From: Hungatella hathewayi WAL-18680
Lineage (GTDB): Bacteria; Bacillota; Clostridia; Lachnospirales; Lachnospiraceae
Reading direction: 5' to 3'
NCBI RefSeq assembly: GCF_000235505.1
Contig: NZ_JH379027.1
Location: forward strand, 2,860,156 to 2,899,866
DNA length: 39,711 nucleotides
How positions within the stretch are numbered: position 1 is the stretch's first letter; the number at the start of each line of letters is the position of its first letter. Positions 8,716-15,822 of the stretch are shown here, one piece after another. The notes under the pieces are model-generated. The model was not told the origin of the DNA. It searched no databases and was given only the letters and a program-made list of their open reading frames with translations. Made by a program: the position numbers and the translations under genes.

Positions 8716-9330
8716 TTACATCATACGAATCAAACCGACAACCTTGCCGACAATCTGCACATCATCCACAATAATCGGCTCCAGCGCGTCATTCTCCGGC
8801 TGAAGGCGGTAGTGGCCGTTTTCCTTGAAGAATCGCTTCACGGTGGCGGAATCCTCCACCAGGGCTACCACAATCTCGCCATTGCGGGCAGTATCCTGTT
8901 CCTCCACGATAATCTGGTCCCCATCGTAAATGCCCACATTAATCATACTTTCGCCCTTGACCCGGAGCATAAAGGTCTGGGCGTTCGGCAGCATCTCCAC
9001 CGGAATCGGAAAATAATTCTCAATATTCTCCTCTGCCAGAATTGGCTGGCCTGCGGCTACGGTGCCCACCAGCGGCACATTCACCACTTCACGTCTTGTC
9101 AGGTTGAAGCACTCGTCGATAATCTCGATGGTGCGTGGTTTGGTCGGGTCTCTTCTTATGTATCCGTTCTTCTCCAGTGTCTCCAGATGGGAGTGGACAG
9201 AAGAGGTAGACTTTAATTTCACCGCCTCACAAATCTCACGGACTGCCGGCGGATATCCCTTTTTCAATATTGTCTCTTTAATATATTCAAGTATTTCCTG
9301 CTGTTTTGCAGTGATTCTTCCCTGCGCCAT
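8716..9330 (-). CDS. lexA: SOS repressor LexA
   Basis: LexA of 204 residues. An N-terminal winged helix (residues 1-70, with STSSVHSHLETLEKNGYI as recognition region) is followed by the S24 autoprotease domain: cleavage site Ala93-Gly94 in GTVAAGQP, nucleophile Ser128 in GESMI, and Lys165 in ATVKRF. It represses DNA-damage genes until RecA filaments trigger self-cleavage. Its own promoter carries LexA boxes, so it is autoregulated, and it is divergent from a YneA-like SOS division inhibitor. Confidence 0.97.
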   Translation of the reverse strand: MAQGRITAKQQEILEYIKETILKKGYPPAVREICEAVKLKSTSSVHSHLETLEKNGYIRRDPTKPRTIEIIDECFNLTRREVVNVPLVGTVAAGQPILAEENIENYFPIPVEMLPNAQTFMLRVKGESMINVGIYDGDQIIVEEQDTARNGEIVVALVEDSATVKRFFKENGHYRLQPENDALEPIIVDDVQIVGKVVGLIRMM

Positions 9331-9380
9331 TCTATCCCTCCTGAATTATGAATCTATATGTAGGATTCTCTATCTCTTAT

Positions 9381-9409
9381 ATAGTAACATATGTTCGAAA
9401 AAAATGCAA
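9381..9409 (-). promoter_or_regulatory. lexA promoter overlapped by a LexA box
   Basis: On the minus strand TTGCAT (plus 9404-9409) and TACTAT (plus 9381-9386) are spaced 17 bases. The LexA box at 9385-9397 fills the spacer and -10 edge, which would give direct autorepression. Confidence 0.65.
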
Positions 9410-9520
9410 ACCTTTGTTCGAAAAATAGTCAAAAAGTCTTGACAAACATCCGTTCGGTGTTATAATAAGGATATCAGAAACAGAACATTCGTTCGCAACA
9501 TTTGTTCGGAACATATGATT
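9385..9520. promoter_or_regulatory. Cluster of six LexA (SOS) boxes
   Basis: Sites resembling the Gram-positive GAAC-N4-GTTC operator lie at 9385-9397 (AACATATGTTCG), 9408-9420 (AAACCTTTGTTCG), 9444-9456 (AAACATCCGTTCG), 9483-9495 (GAACATTCGTTCG), 9496-9508 (CAACATTTGTTCG) and, less perfect, 9509-9520 (GAACATATGATT). The last three are head to tail at a 13-base period. Box 3 sits between the -35 and -10 of the rightward promoter. Box assignment is by consensus. Confidence 0.85.
9439..9466 (+). promoter_or_regulatory. SOS promoter of the YneA-like gene
   Basis: TTGACA (9439-9444) and TATAAT (9461-9466) with a 16-base spacer that contains a LexA box; three more boxes follow downstream. Transcription should be tightly LexA-repressed. 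The leader to the start codon is about 155 bases. Confidence 0.8.
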
Positions 9521-9629
9521 GGATTTGAGACAGTCCATACCGGTTACAAGAAAAGACAGGAGAACAACAAGTCACAGGGGATAAATGCGGTAGACAATAC
9601 GGCAGGAGAGTACACAGGAGGGGAAACGT

Positions 9630-9929
9630 ATGAAGAAGTTAATGATGATACTGGCGCTGGTAGTTATGATTGGCTCCAATTTCTTTGGCCATTCACTGAT
9701 GAATGCCATGGCGGAGGAACCGGCCGGGCCGGCGATGAGCCGCTGCTATAAGAGTATTACGATTCAGAAGGGCGACAGTCTGTGGGCCATCGCCAAGGAG
9801 TACAGCCAGGACACGGAATTGAGCGTGAAGGAATATGTGGATGAATTAAAGCGGATGAATGGTTTAAAAGAAGATACCATCCATGCAGGGAACCATCTGA
9901 CCGTTATGTATCTGGTGGCGGCTGAGTAG
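9630..9929 (+). CDS. YneA-like SOS cell-division suppressor with LysM domain
   Basis: A 99-residue protein with an N-terminal membrane or signal segment (about residues 3-24) followed by a LysM domain (ITIQKGDSLWAIAKEYS to HAGNHLTVMYLV). This is the architecture of Bacillus YneA, which is SOS-induced, membrane-associated and delays septation. Its position divergent from lexA under several LexA boxes strongly supports the same role. It starts behind AGGAGGGG. Sequence identity to YneA itself cannot be measured here, so the symbol is not assigned. Confidence 0.82.
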   Translation: MKKLMMILALVVMIGSNFFGHSLMNAMAEEPAGPAMSRCYKSITIQKGDSLWAIAKEYSQDTELSVKEYVDELKRMNGLKEDTIHAGNHLTVMYLVAAE

Positions 9930-10042
9930 ATGAAGCAGCGGATACAGCGGATGCTGGCTGGAAATTGGCTGGAAATGCCGGTTAGATAGTTTGATAACAT
10001 GGCAATTGATTGATAAAGATTAAAGACTGGTACATTTAAAAT

Positions 10043-10074
10043 ATGAGACATGACATACAGTTGTCATGTCTCAT
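10043..10074. terminator. Bidirectional hairpin between YneA-like and DUF3795 genes
   Basis: A perfect 13-bp stem (10043-10055 with 10062-10074) and six-base loop, followed by TTGCTATTATA. Most likely the terminator of the YneA-like transcript. Confidence 0.7.
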
Positions 10075-10119
10075 TTGCTATTATAGAACAAAATACGACA
10101 CAACACGGAGGTATCAGTT

Positions 10120-10374
10120 ATGATTGAATCAAGATGCGGTATTTTGTGCAGTGAATGCGAATATCAGGAGCAGATGGGTTGTAAAGGCTGTGTACATATT
10201 GAGAAGCCCTTCTGGGGCGACAGCTGCCCCGTCAAGGCTTGCTGCGAAGCCAAGGAACTGGAACACTGCGGCCAATGCAGCCAGTTCCCTTGCGAACTGC
10301 TGACACAGTTTGCCTATGACGAAAACCAGGGCGACAATGGAAAACGTATTGAGCAGTGCAAATGCTGGTCTTAA
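10120..10374 (+). CDS. DUF3795 cysteine-rich protein
   Basis: A small 84-residue protein with 13 cysteines, starting MIESRCGILCSECEYQEQMGC and ending with CKCW. The CGxxCxxC opening and spacing match the DUF3795 family, common in anaerobes and likely to bind zinc or an iron-sulfur cluster. Biochemical function is unknown. CGGAGG lies eight bases before the ATG. It stands alone between the YneA-like gene and the convergent recombinase gene. Confidence 0.75.
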   Translation: MIESRCGILCSECEYQEQMGCKGCVHIEKPFWGDSCPVKACCEAKELEHCGQCSQFPCELLTQFAYDENQGDNGKRIEQCKCWS

Positions 10375-10454
10375 TTTACCAGAATACGCGCTTGAGTGTT
10401 ACTACACCTGACCTTATGTGTTTCCACGGTCTGGCTGCAGGACGCCATCGCTCT

Positions 10455-10496
10455 TATTCTGGTGACGGTGCTGCCACAATTATCCACCAGCATCGG
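10455..10496. repeat. 42-bp exact inverted copy of part of the LCP gene
   Basis: The 42 bases here are identical to the reverse complement of 19081-19122 inside the LCP gene, and weaker similarity continues for about 15 further bases up to the recombinase stop codon. Read on the plus strand the piece encodes ILVTVLPQLSTSIG in the LCP frame, with no open gene around it. It looks like a remnant of a second LCP copy or of a rearrangement. Confidence 0.9.
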
Positions 10497-10505
10497 TTCT
10501 GATGA

Positions 10506-11558
10506 TTACTGCTCCCGGAGTTTCACCGCATTTCTGGCACTGCGCCGGCGTTCATCTTCCAGGGCGGCGTAGTGCTTTTTCGTGGTGTTGACGTCGGTAT
10601 GGCCGAGAACATCCGCCACCAGGTAGATATCGCCGGTTTCCCGGTATAAATTGGTGCCGTAGGTGCTGCGCAGCTTGTGGGGCGTAATTTTCTTCAGCGG
10701 TGTGACGATTTTTGCATATTTCTTCACCAGGTTTTCCACACTGCGGACAGAGATGCGTTTCATCTGAAGGGACAGAAACAGTGCATCCTCGTGGCCGGAT
10801 TCCGGAATCAGGTGTTCCCGTTCCTCCAGGTAATCGAGGAGCGCTTCCTCCACCTCCATACCGAAGTAGACGGTCACTTCCTTGCCGCCTTTTCGGTGGA
10901 TGCGGATACCGCCGTTTTTGAAGTCCACATCGGAGATATTTAAGCCCACACACTCGGACACACGGATTCCCGTGCCCAGAAGCAGGGTCAGCATGGCCAG
11001 GTCCCGCAGCTTTGTCTTCTCGTGAAAGGCTTTCTGCTGTTTAGTCAGAGAGTCACCCCGTTCCACCTCATCCAGGAGAAGAGCCACCTCATCGATATCC
11101 AGGCGGATGATTTCCTTCTCATGGAGCTTCGGCAGCTGCACCAGGGCGGCCGGATTGTTCTTTAACATCTCATTGCGGTAAAAATAGTTATAAAAACTCT
11201 TTAACGAGGCGATTTTCCGCATGATGCCTCGTTCCTTGTTGACGACTTCCTGGTTCTTCTCATTGAACCGATACTTTAAGTACTCCATATATTCTTCCAA
11301 ATCGGAGACTCTCAGCTGGTCTAAGTGGGAGATCGTGATATCCTGCATGGTCAGCTTGCTCAGCTCCGGATTTTCCTTCATCAAAAAGTCAAAAAACACC
11401 TTCAAATCATAGGCATAGGCGATTCTAGTGCGGGATGACGTCAGCGGCTCAATGCCACGGAAAAAGGTGGAGCAGAAGAGTGGCAGTGACTTAATCAGCT
11501 CCCGGAGCTTCTTCGTGTTTTCCCGGTCTTTCTGCTCATAATATGGAAGATTAGCCAT
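10506..11558 (-). CDS. Tyrosine recombinase, XerS-like
   Basis: A 350-residue tyrosine recombinase. The N-terminal SAM-like DNA-binding domain spans about residues 20-135, and the catalytic domain follows with Arg199 (GTGIRVSE), Lys223, His294 and Arg297 (HKLRSTYGTNL), His320 (LGHTDVNTT) and Tyr330. The start is taken at MANLPYY behind AGGAGG; the longer frame adds 47 unlikely residues. Its length and N-terminal motif order resemble the single XerS recombinase of streptococci more than the roughly 300-residue XerC/XerD. A dif-like site lies 0.9 kb upstream, and the adjacent prophage appears to use such sites. It could be the chromosome dimer resolvase or a housekeeping integrase. Confidence 0.85.
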   Translation of the reverse strand: MANLPYYEQKDRENTKKLRELIKSLPLFCSTFFRGIEPLTSSRTRIAYAYDLKVFFDFLMKENPELSKLTMQDITISHLDQLRVSDLEEYMEYLKYRFNEKNQEVVNKERGIMRKIASLKSFYNYFYRNEMLKNNPAALVQLPKLHEKEIIRLDIDEVALLLDEVERGDSLTKQQKAFHEKTKLRDLAMLTLLLGTGIRVSECVGLNISDVDFKNGGIRIHRKGGKEVTVYFGMEVEEALLDYLEEREHLIPESGHEDALFLSLQMKRISVRSVENLVKKYAKIVTPLKKITPHKLRSTYGTNLYRETGDIYLVADVLGHTDVNTTKKHYAALEDERRRSARNAVKLREQ

Positions 11559-11668
11559 GATAGATACCTCCTGAAATTTGTTGTTATAATCTTGCAATCC
11601 TGCTAAACACCTGCTAAATGCCAGGCGAGAGACTGGCAGATGGAATCGATAGATGTGCGTATGTGCGA

Positions 11669-12403
11669 TTATCTGCGTATGGAAGCAATTTCCGGCCATC
11701 CATCAATATTTCCGTTCAAAATTGCATGAAACATGCGTTCCTTCACACCTGGATTTTCCTTTTCCAAGCTCTTCGTTAATAATTTAACATATTCCCGTTT
11801 TGTATGACCGTCCACCGGGCATGGATTTTTGCACACGGGAAGCTCATATTTATTCTTGAATCCGATGACATCGGCCTCATCCACATACATCAACGGCCGA
11901 ATCACGGATAAATCCATTCGGTCCAAATAGGTGTAAGGCGAAAATGCATAAAAGCGTCCCTCATAGATTAAGGACAACAACATGGTTTCCACCAAATCGT
12001 CCTTGTGGTGTGCATAGGCAATTTTATTGCAGCCCAAGTCCTTGGCGGCCTGGTTCAACGCGCCTTTCCGCATCTTGGCGCAGAGGGCGCATGGGTTGGA
12101 TTCTTTGCGGATATCAAACAATATTTTTCCAATCTCCGTAGAAACGATGGTATAAGGAACGGATAATCGCTCACAGAGTTCTTTTACCGGAGTGAAGTCA
12201 GATTCCTGGAAGCCCAAATCCACCGTAATAGCCGACAGCTCAAACGAATTAGGATAAAAACGTTTCAACCCCTGAAGTGCATATAACAGCGTCAGGCTGT
12301 CCTTACCGCCCGAGACCCCGATAGCAATATGGTCACCAGGAGATATCATCTGATAATCGTCGATAGCCTGGCGTGTTAAACTGTATAATCGCTGTAATTT
12401 CAT
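11669..12403 (-). CDS. TtcA-family tRNA thiolation PP-loop ATPase
   Basis: A 244-residue PP-loop ATPase with SGGKDS at residues 31-36, the paired cysteines of NPCALC (Cys105, Cys108) and a third in KNPCPVDG. In TtcA-type enzymes three cysteines hold a [4Fe-4S] cluster used for sulfur transfer to tRNA cytidine 32. TtcA proper is longer, and related enzymes act on other positions, so the exact target is open. Transcribed toward the recombinase gene, 110 bases away. Its upstream region is the integration point of the inovirus, so its promoter now borders the prophage. Confidence 0.82.
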   Translation of the reverse strand: MKLQRLYSLTRQAIDDYQMISPGDHIAIGVSGGKDSLTLLYALQGLKRFYPNSFELSAITVDLGFQESDFTPVKELCERLSVPYTIVSTEIGKILFDIRKESNPCALCAKMRKGALNQAAKDLGCNKIAYAHHKDDLVETMLLSLIYEGRFYAFSPYTYLDRMDLSVIRPLMYVDEADVIGFKNKYELPVCKNPCPVDGHTKREYVKLLTKSLEKENPGVKERMFHAILNGNIDGWPEIASIRR

Positions 12404-12447
12404 AGTGATAATAACTAGCCCTTTCTAACCCCTTTTTCCTTCCCATC

Positions 12448-12475
12448 TATTCGTTAAAGTAGACTTTCGCGAATA
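12448..12475. other. Left attachment site, dif-like (11-6-11)
   Basis: TATTCGTTAAA and TTTCGCGAATA, two 11-base arms in inverted orientation with two mismatches, flank the six-base core GTAGAC. This is exactly the geometry of Xer/dif sites. The right half (from GTAGAC) is repeated at the right end of the prophage. It may be the host dif itself or a dif-like target. Inference from geometry and context. Confidence 0.75.
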
Positions 12476-12502
12476 GTTGGATTGGTCTCTATTATCATAT
12501 CA
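12459..12502. repeat. Left 44-bp direct repeat of the prophage
   Basis: Matches 18211-18254 at 42 of 44 positions. It begins with the dif-like core GTAGAC and its right arm. Confidence 0.9.
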
Positions 12503-12531
12503 CAAATGATAACAAAAAGGAAGGTTTGATT

Positions 12532-12765
12532 ATGATTTCCATGGGTAGAATTCCTGTTTCTTCGTCAAGTAATGCGGACTATGTTATGTCTCCAGATTTC
12601 GAAGATTTCGACACATTTTCAGGTGAACTTGATTATGGTTCCCTTGAAGATATCGGCACAATGGTTTCAGATATCAGGGATATTGGTATCTGTGGATTGT
12701 TCCTCTTATCTCTCATTACTGGTCTTCTGATGTTCCAGATATTCAGCCGTTACATAAGGAGTTGA
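12532..12765 (+). CDS. Small phage membrane protein, possible minor coat or accessory protein
   Basis: A 77-residue protein with a polar acidic N-terminal half (FEDFDTFSGELDYGSLED) and one membrane span near the C-terminus (ICGLFLLSLITGLLMFQIF) ending in RYIRS. There is no signal peptide. The start ATG 12532 follows AAGGAAGG. It is the first gene of the phage structural operon. By position and shape it could be a pVII/pIX-like minor coat protein, but no family was recognised. Confidence 0.65.
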   Translation: MISMGRIPVSSSSNADYVMSPDFEDFDTFSGELDYGSLEDIGTMVSDIRDIGICGLFLLSLITGLLMFQIFSRYIRS

Positions 12766-12772
12766 TGCTATT

Positions 12773-12898
12773 ATGATGTTCGATGAGTTGCTTGATTTAT
12801 GTGTTCGTTTTATTTCCGCTGGGTTTCTGCTGGGTGCTATTCCTATGCTCTTCGGGCTTGGTATCCATGTAGTGATTCATATATATAAAAACTTTTAA
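12773..12898 (+). CDS. Very small phage membrane protein (41 aa)
   Basis: An open frame of 41 residues starting MMFDELLDLCVRFISAGF, with a hydrophobic centre (AGFLLGAIPMLFGLGIHVVI) and a basic end (IYKNF). It begins seven bases after the previous stop, behind AAGGAG, and ends 15 bases before the coat gene. Size, single span and place in the operon match the pVII/pIX class of tip proteins of filamentous phages. Function is inferred only. Confidence 0.6.
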   Translation: MMFDELLDLCVRFISAGFLLGAIPMLFGLGIHVVIHIYKNF

Positions 12899-12913
12899 AA
12901 GGAGGTCTTCACA

Positions 12914-13168
12914 ATGATGAAAGACAAAATGAAACTTGTTGTTGCTGGTGCAGTTACGACTGCTGTCAGCATGCTGGGTGCCGTTCCAGCTTTTGCTTCT
13001 GAAAGTGTCAGTGTTACAGGGGCTCTTACTACTGCCTGTCAGACAATTGCATCTGAGGTGTCTGCTGCAATTGGCGGGGTTATCCCCATTGCATTACCGC
13101 TTGTAGGAGCTGGTATTGTCGTTACTGTCGGCTTAAAAGTATTTAAGCGTGTGGCTGGCAAGGCATAA
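12914..13168 (+). CDS. Inovirus major coat protein (pVIII-like) precursor
   Basis: An 84-residue precursor with a typical signal peptide (MMKDKMKLVVAGAVTTAVSM, cleavage predicted after AFA at residue 28) leaving about 56 residues. The mature part has a short amphipathic region, one membrane span (GVIPIALPLVGAGIVVTVGL) and a basic tail (KVFKRVAGKA) that would face the DNA. This is the hallmark layout of filamentous phage major coat proteins. It has the strongest ribosome binding site of the element (GGAGG) and is followed at once by a strong terminator, so it can be expressed at high level. Confidence 0.88.
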   Translation: MMKDKMKLVVAGAVTTAVSMLGAVPAFASESVSVTGALTTACQTIASEVSAAIGGVIPIALPLVGAGIVVTVGLKVFKRVAGKA

Positions 13169-13180
13169 GATTCTATCTTC

Positions 13181-13217
13181 AGCGGAAGCGATTTCGTTTC
13201 GCTTCCGCTACTTTTTA
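13181..13217 (+). terminator. Strong terminator after the coat gene
   Basis: A perfect 11-bp stem (13181-13191 with 13199-13209, loop TTTCGTT) followed by ACTTTTT. It would stop most transcription after the coat gene, much as the terminator after gene VIII does in M13, keeping coat mRNA in excess. Confidence 0.88.
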
Positions 13218-13229
13218 GGAGGTGTTTTG

Positions 13230-14813
13230 ATGATAAAACGTATTGGCTGTTTCTGCCTTTCAACGCTCCTTGTTCTGTCTCTGACTATGGTTTCCTATGC
13301 TTCTTCATCTTCTCTCACTCTTAACCCGGCTACGTATGTAATTAACCTTCTGCTTAACTCCTGTGGCGTACAGACGTCGCTTTCCGGCATGTCTGCATGG
13401 CTTGGGCAGTGGTCTGGTTATGATGATTACATGCTCCAGGGGGAGCGCAAACAGCTTGGCTCCTTTTCGCAGTGGCTGTATGATAAGTCCCAGGGTCTGG
13501 CTGATGACCCATCTGTGCAGAAAGCACGAAAGCAGATGGATATGCTGATAGGCATCGGTGATAAATCGTTTGGTGATAATGTTGCTATTTCTGACGGTGA
13601 ATCCTCTCTGTATGATGGCATGAAAGACTTTCTTTCGGAGTTTCCGGCTTATGGTACAGACAGCATGGAGTTTCCATATGCTCCTGGTGCTGATTTTCCA
13701 AATGACTCTGATTCTTTTGGACTCAGTCTTCTTCCTTATCCCGGTTGTTCTAATTTTAGTTCATCGTATAGGTATATTTTTTCAATTTTATATCCACGTG
13801 ATGTGGCTTTGTCTTACGATTTTAAGCCGTCTAAAAAATTCAATTATGACCGCTTATATATGAATTTTTATATCTTTGATAGAGACTTTTCTAATTCATT
13901 TTTTTATTCTGATGGTGATAGTCTTATTTATTGTCTTGCTGATAAATTGGGTACAGATGACGCTGGTTATTCTGTTGCTAAATTTTCTGGTGGTGGAAAA
14001 CTTTATGATATTGATTTAAGTTATTGGTATGGAGAGACATATTATCCCAATAAGATACCTCTCAGCCTGTTAACATACCCTATGATTAATGCTATTCCTT
14101 TGCCTGTATTTGCTGATAAGGCTTCTGCGGAAGCATATGTTTATGAAGGTAAATTAGACGGTCTGCTGAATAACAGTAAACTGCCTGTTTCTGCTGTCTG
14201 GCCCGTACTGCAGAAAACGGCTCCGGTATCGGTTCCCGCTTCGATAACGCTTCCGTCATCTATCGAGGATGCGCTCAAATCTCTCGAATCCGTACAGAAT
14301 GCTGTCGATGAAGATGCACTGAAAAATGCTATCATTTCAGGTGGTCTTGCTATCAATTGGGGAAGTGATATTCCCGACGAAACGGATACGCCTACGGATG
14401 AAGCTGTTGACGGTGATTTGACCGAAGTTTCTCTTAAACTTTCAACACTGATTAAGGCGGTTGAAGCAATCCCCTCCCGCATCTCCATTGCTGTTTCGGA
14501 CTTTTTTCACAAGGAAACGGAAGTGGATGACGACGACTTGGAACGCCTGAAAATTTCAGAGGTTATCATTGATAAATTTCCATTCTGCATACCCTTTGAC
14601 TTATTCCATTTAGTGGAGGTACTCTCCTCTTCTGCCGAGGCTCCTAATATCAGTTTGCCACTCCGTCTTGACTGGGGCGGTTATCATTTTGAACATATCG
14701 TTGTTATTAATTTTGACGACTGGGCACCCGCTGTGCATATACTCCGGGTGATGCTTGACTTGCTCTTTACGGCTGGTCTTATCTCTGCTACTCGTGGATT
14801 AATAAGGGGGTAA
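13230..14813 (+). CDS. Inovirus adsorption protein (pIII-like)
   Basis: A 527-residue protein with a signal peptide (MIKRIGCFCLSTLLVLSLTM, cleavage near residue 24) and a C-terminal membrane anchor in the last 25 residues (VHILRVMLDLLFTAGLI) with a basic end. The long exported middle is Ser, Tyr, Asp and Pro rich and not recognisable. This is the layout of pIII/CTX OrfU-type tip proteins that bind the host receptor, release the phage and are normally poorly conserved. The start ATG 13230 lies behind AGGAGG; the upstream frame through the terminator is rejected. It ends directly against the pVI-like gene. Confidence 0.78.
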   Translation: MIKRIGCFCLSTLLVLSLTMVSYASSSSLTLNPATYVINLLLNSCGVQTSLSGMSAWLGQWSGYDDYMLQGERKQLGSFSQWLYDKSQGLADDPSVQKARKQMDMLIGIGDKSFGDNVAISDGESSLYDGMKDFLSEFPAYGTDSMEFPYAPGADFPNDSDSFGLSLLPYPGCSNFSSSYRYIFSILYPRDVALSYDFKPSKKFNYDRLYMNFYIFDRDFSNSFFYSDGDSLIYCLADKLGTDDAGYSVAKFSGGGKLYDIDLSYWYGETYYPNKIPLSLLTYPMINAIPLPVFADKASAEAYVYEGKLDGLLNNSKLPVSAVWPVLQKTAPVSVPASITLPSSIEDALKSLESVQNAVDEDALKNAIISGGLAINWGSDIPDETDTPTDEAVDGDLTEVSLKLSTLIKAVEAIPSRISIAVSDFFHKETEVDDDDLERLKISEVIIDKFPFCIPFDLFHLVEVLSSSAEAPNISLPLRLDWGGYHFEHIVVINFDDWAPAVHILRVMLDLLFTAGLISATRGLIRG

Positions 14814-15050
14814 ATGATGGATGCTTTAATTAAGGCTTTTAACAGTGTTTTGATGATGGTAATGGAACTACTGCCGGACTCTCCTTTTCGTGGATTTATT
14901 GATTCTGTCGGCTCCATACCGTATATTGGTTTTCTCAATTACTTTGTCCCGGTGAGCGATTTTGTCACTCTTTTGACGGCCTGGACGTCTGCGATTATCT
15001 TGTTTTATGCGGTCAGTGCATTGCTCCGCATTATCAAGGCAATCGAATAA
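14814..15050 (+). CDS. Inovirus pVI-like minor coat protein
   Basis: A 78-residue hydrophobic protein with two or three membrane segments: an N-terminal amphipathic helix, the LPDSPFRGF and PYIGFLNYFVPVSDF motifs, and the C-terminal span AWTSAIILFYAVSALLRIIKAIE. It starts at the base after the stop of the pIII-like gene, the position of gene VI in filamentous phages, where pIII and pVI form the terminal cap together. Assigned by position and topology. Confidence 0.72.
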   Translation: MMDALIKAFNSVLMMVMELLPDSPFRGFIDSVGSIPYIGFLNYFVPVSDFVTLLTAWTSAIILFYAVSALLRIIKAIE

Positions 15051-15060
15051 GGAGGTAACT

Positions 15061-15822
15061 ATGATAGTACTGTATAGTGGTACTCCCGGTTCTGGGAAGT
15101 CTCTTGACACGGCATCCACAATCTACAAATGGTGTCGTCGTCGTGCCCCGATTATCTGTAATTTTCCTGTCAATGTGGATAACATCCGTACACCACATAA
15201 AGATATCCACTATGTACCAAACTGGGAACTTGACCCGGACAAACTGGTGGAGTTTTCGAGAGAATATTTTAAGGGAAAGAAGTGCAAGGAAGACAGCATA
15301 CTGCTTGTGATTGATGAAGCACAGCTTCTTTTCAACAGCCGTGACTGGTCTAAAAAAGGACGTGACAGGTGGAATTGGTTTTTTACCATGCATCGTCATT
15401 TTGGCTATTTTATCATACTCTGCGCACAGTTTGACCGCATGCTTGATAGACAGGTTCGTGGACTTATTGAATATGAGTATGTACACCGTAAAGTGCTTAA
15501 CATGGGATGGAGGGGACTGCTTCTCTCCTGTCTCATGCTCTGCCCGGTTGGCTTATTCGTGAAGGTTAAAATCTGGTACCCTATGAAGGAGCGTATTGGC
15601 TCTGAATTTTTCCGTTGCCAGCGTCGCTATTACAGTATCTATGATACGTTTGCCATGATAGATACCGTATCAGAAACAGAGATTGACACAGTGGTGGAAA
15701 GTGAGGAAGGGGAACGGGGCCCCGCCGAGGTTTCCGCCACTGTGGCAACTATGGACGATGTTGAAAATGATACAGAAATTGACATAGAATCTCCTGTTGA
15801 TATTGAGTTAAATGTTTCATGA
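15061..15822 (+). CDS. Zot/pI-like filamentous phage assembly ATPase
   Basis: A 253-residue Zot-domain protein starting MIVLYSGTPGSGKSLDTAST. Walker A GTPGSGKS is at residues 7-14 and Walker B LLVIDEAQ at 81-88, followed by the Zot-type HRHFGYFIILCAQFDRMLDRQVR. A likely membrane segment lies around residues 150-170 and an acidic tail follows. This morphogenesis ATPase is the marker gene of inoviruses and drives extrusion through the membrane. AAGGAGG precedes the ATG. It closes the structural operon, and its end overlaps the convergent repressor gene by six bases. Confidence 0.92.
   Translation: MIVLYSGTPGSGKSLDTASTIYKWCRRRAPIICNFPVNVDNIRTPHKDIHYVPNWELDPDKLVEFSREYFKGKKCKEDSILLVIDEAQLLFNSRDWSKKGRDRWNWFFTMHRHFGYFIILCAQFDRMLDRQVRGLIEYEYVHRKVLNMGWRGLLLSCLMLCPVGLFVKVKIWYPMKERIGSEFFRCQRRYYSIYDTFAMIDTVSETEIDTVVESEEGERGPAEVSATVATMDDVENDTEIDIESPVDIELNVS

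Noticed and set aside
11559-11699. 47-residue N-terminal extension of the recombinase
   Set aside because: It runs into the ttcA-like gene and lacks a ribosome binding site, while AGGAGG precedes the internal ATG at 11558.
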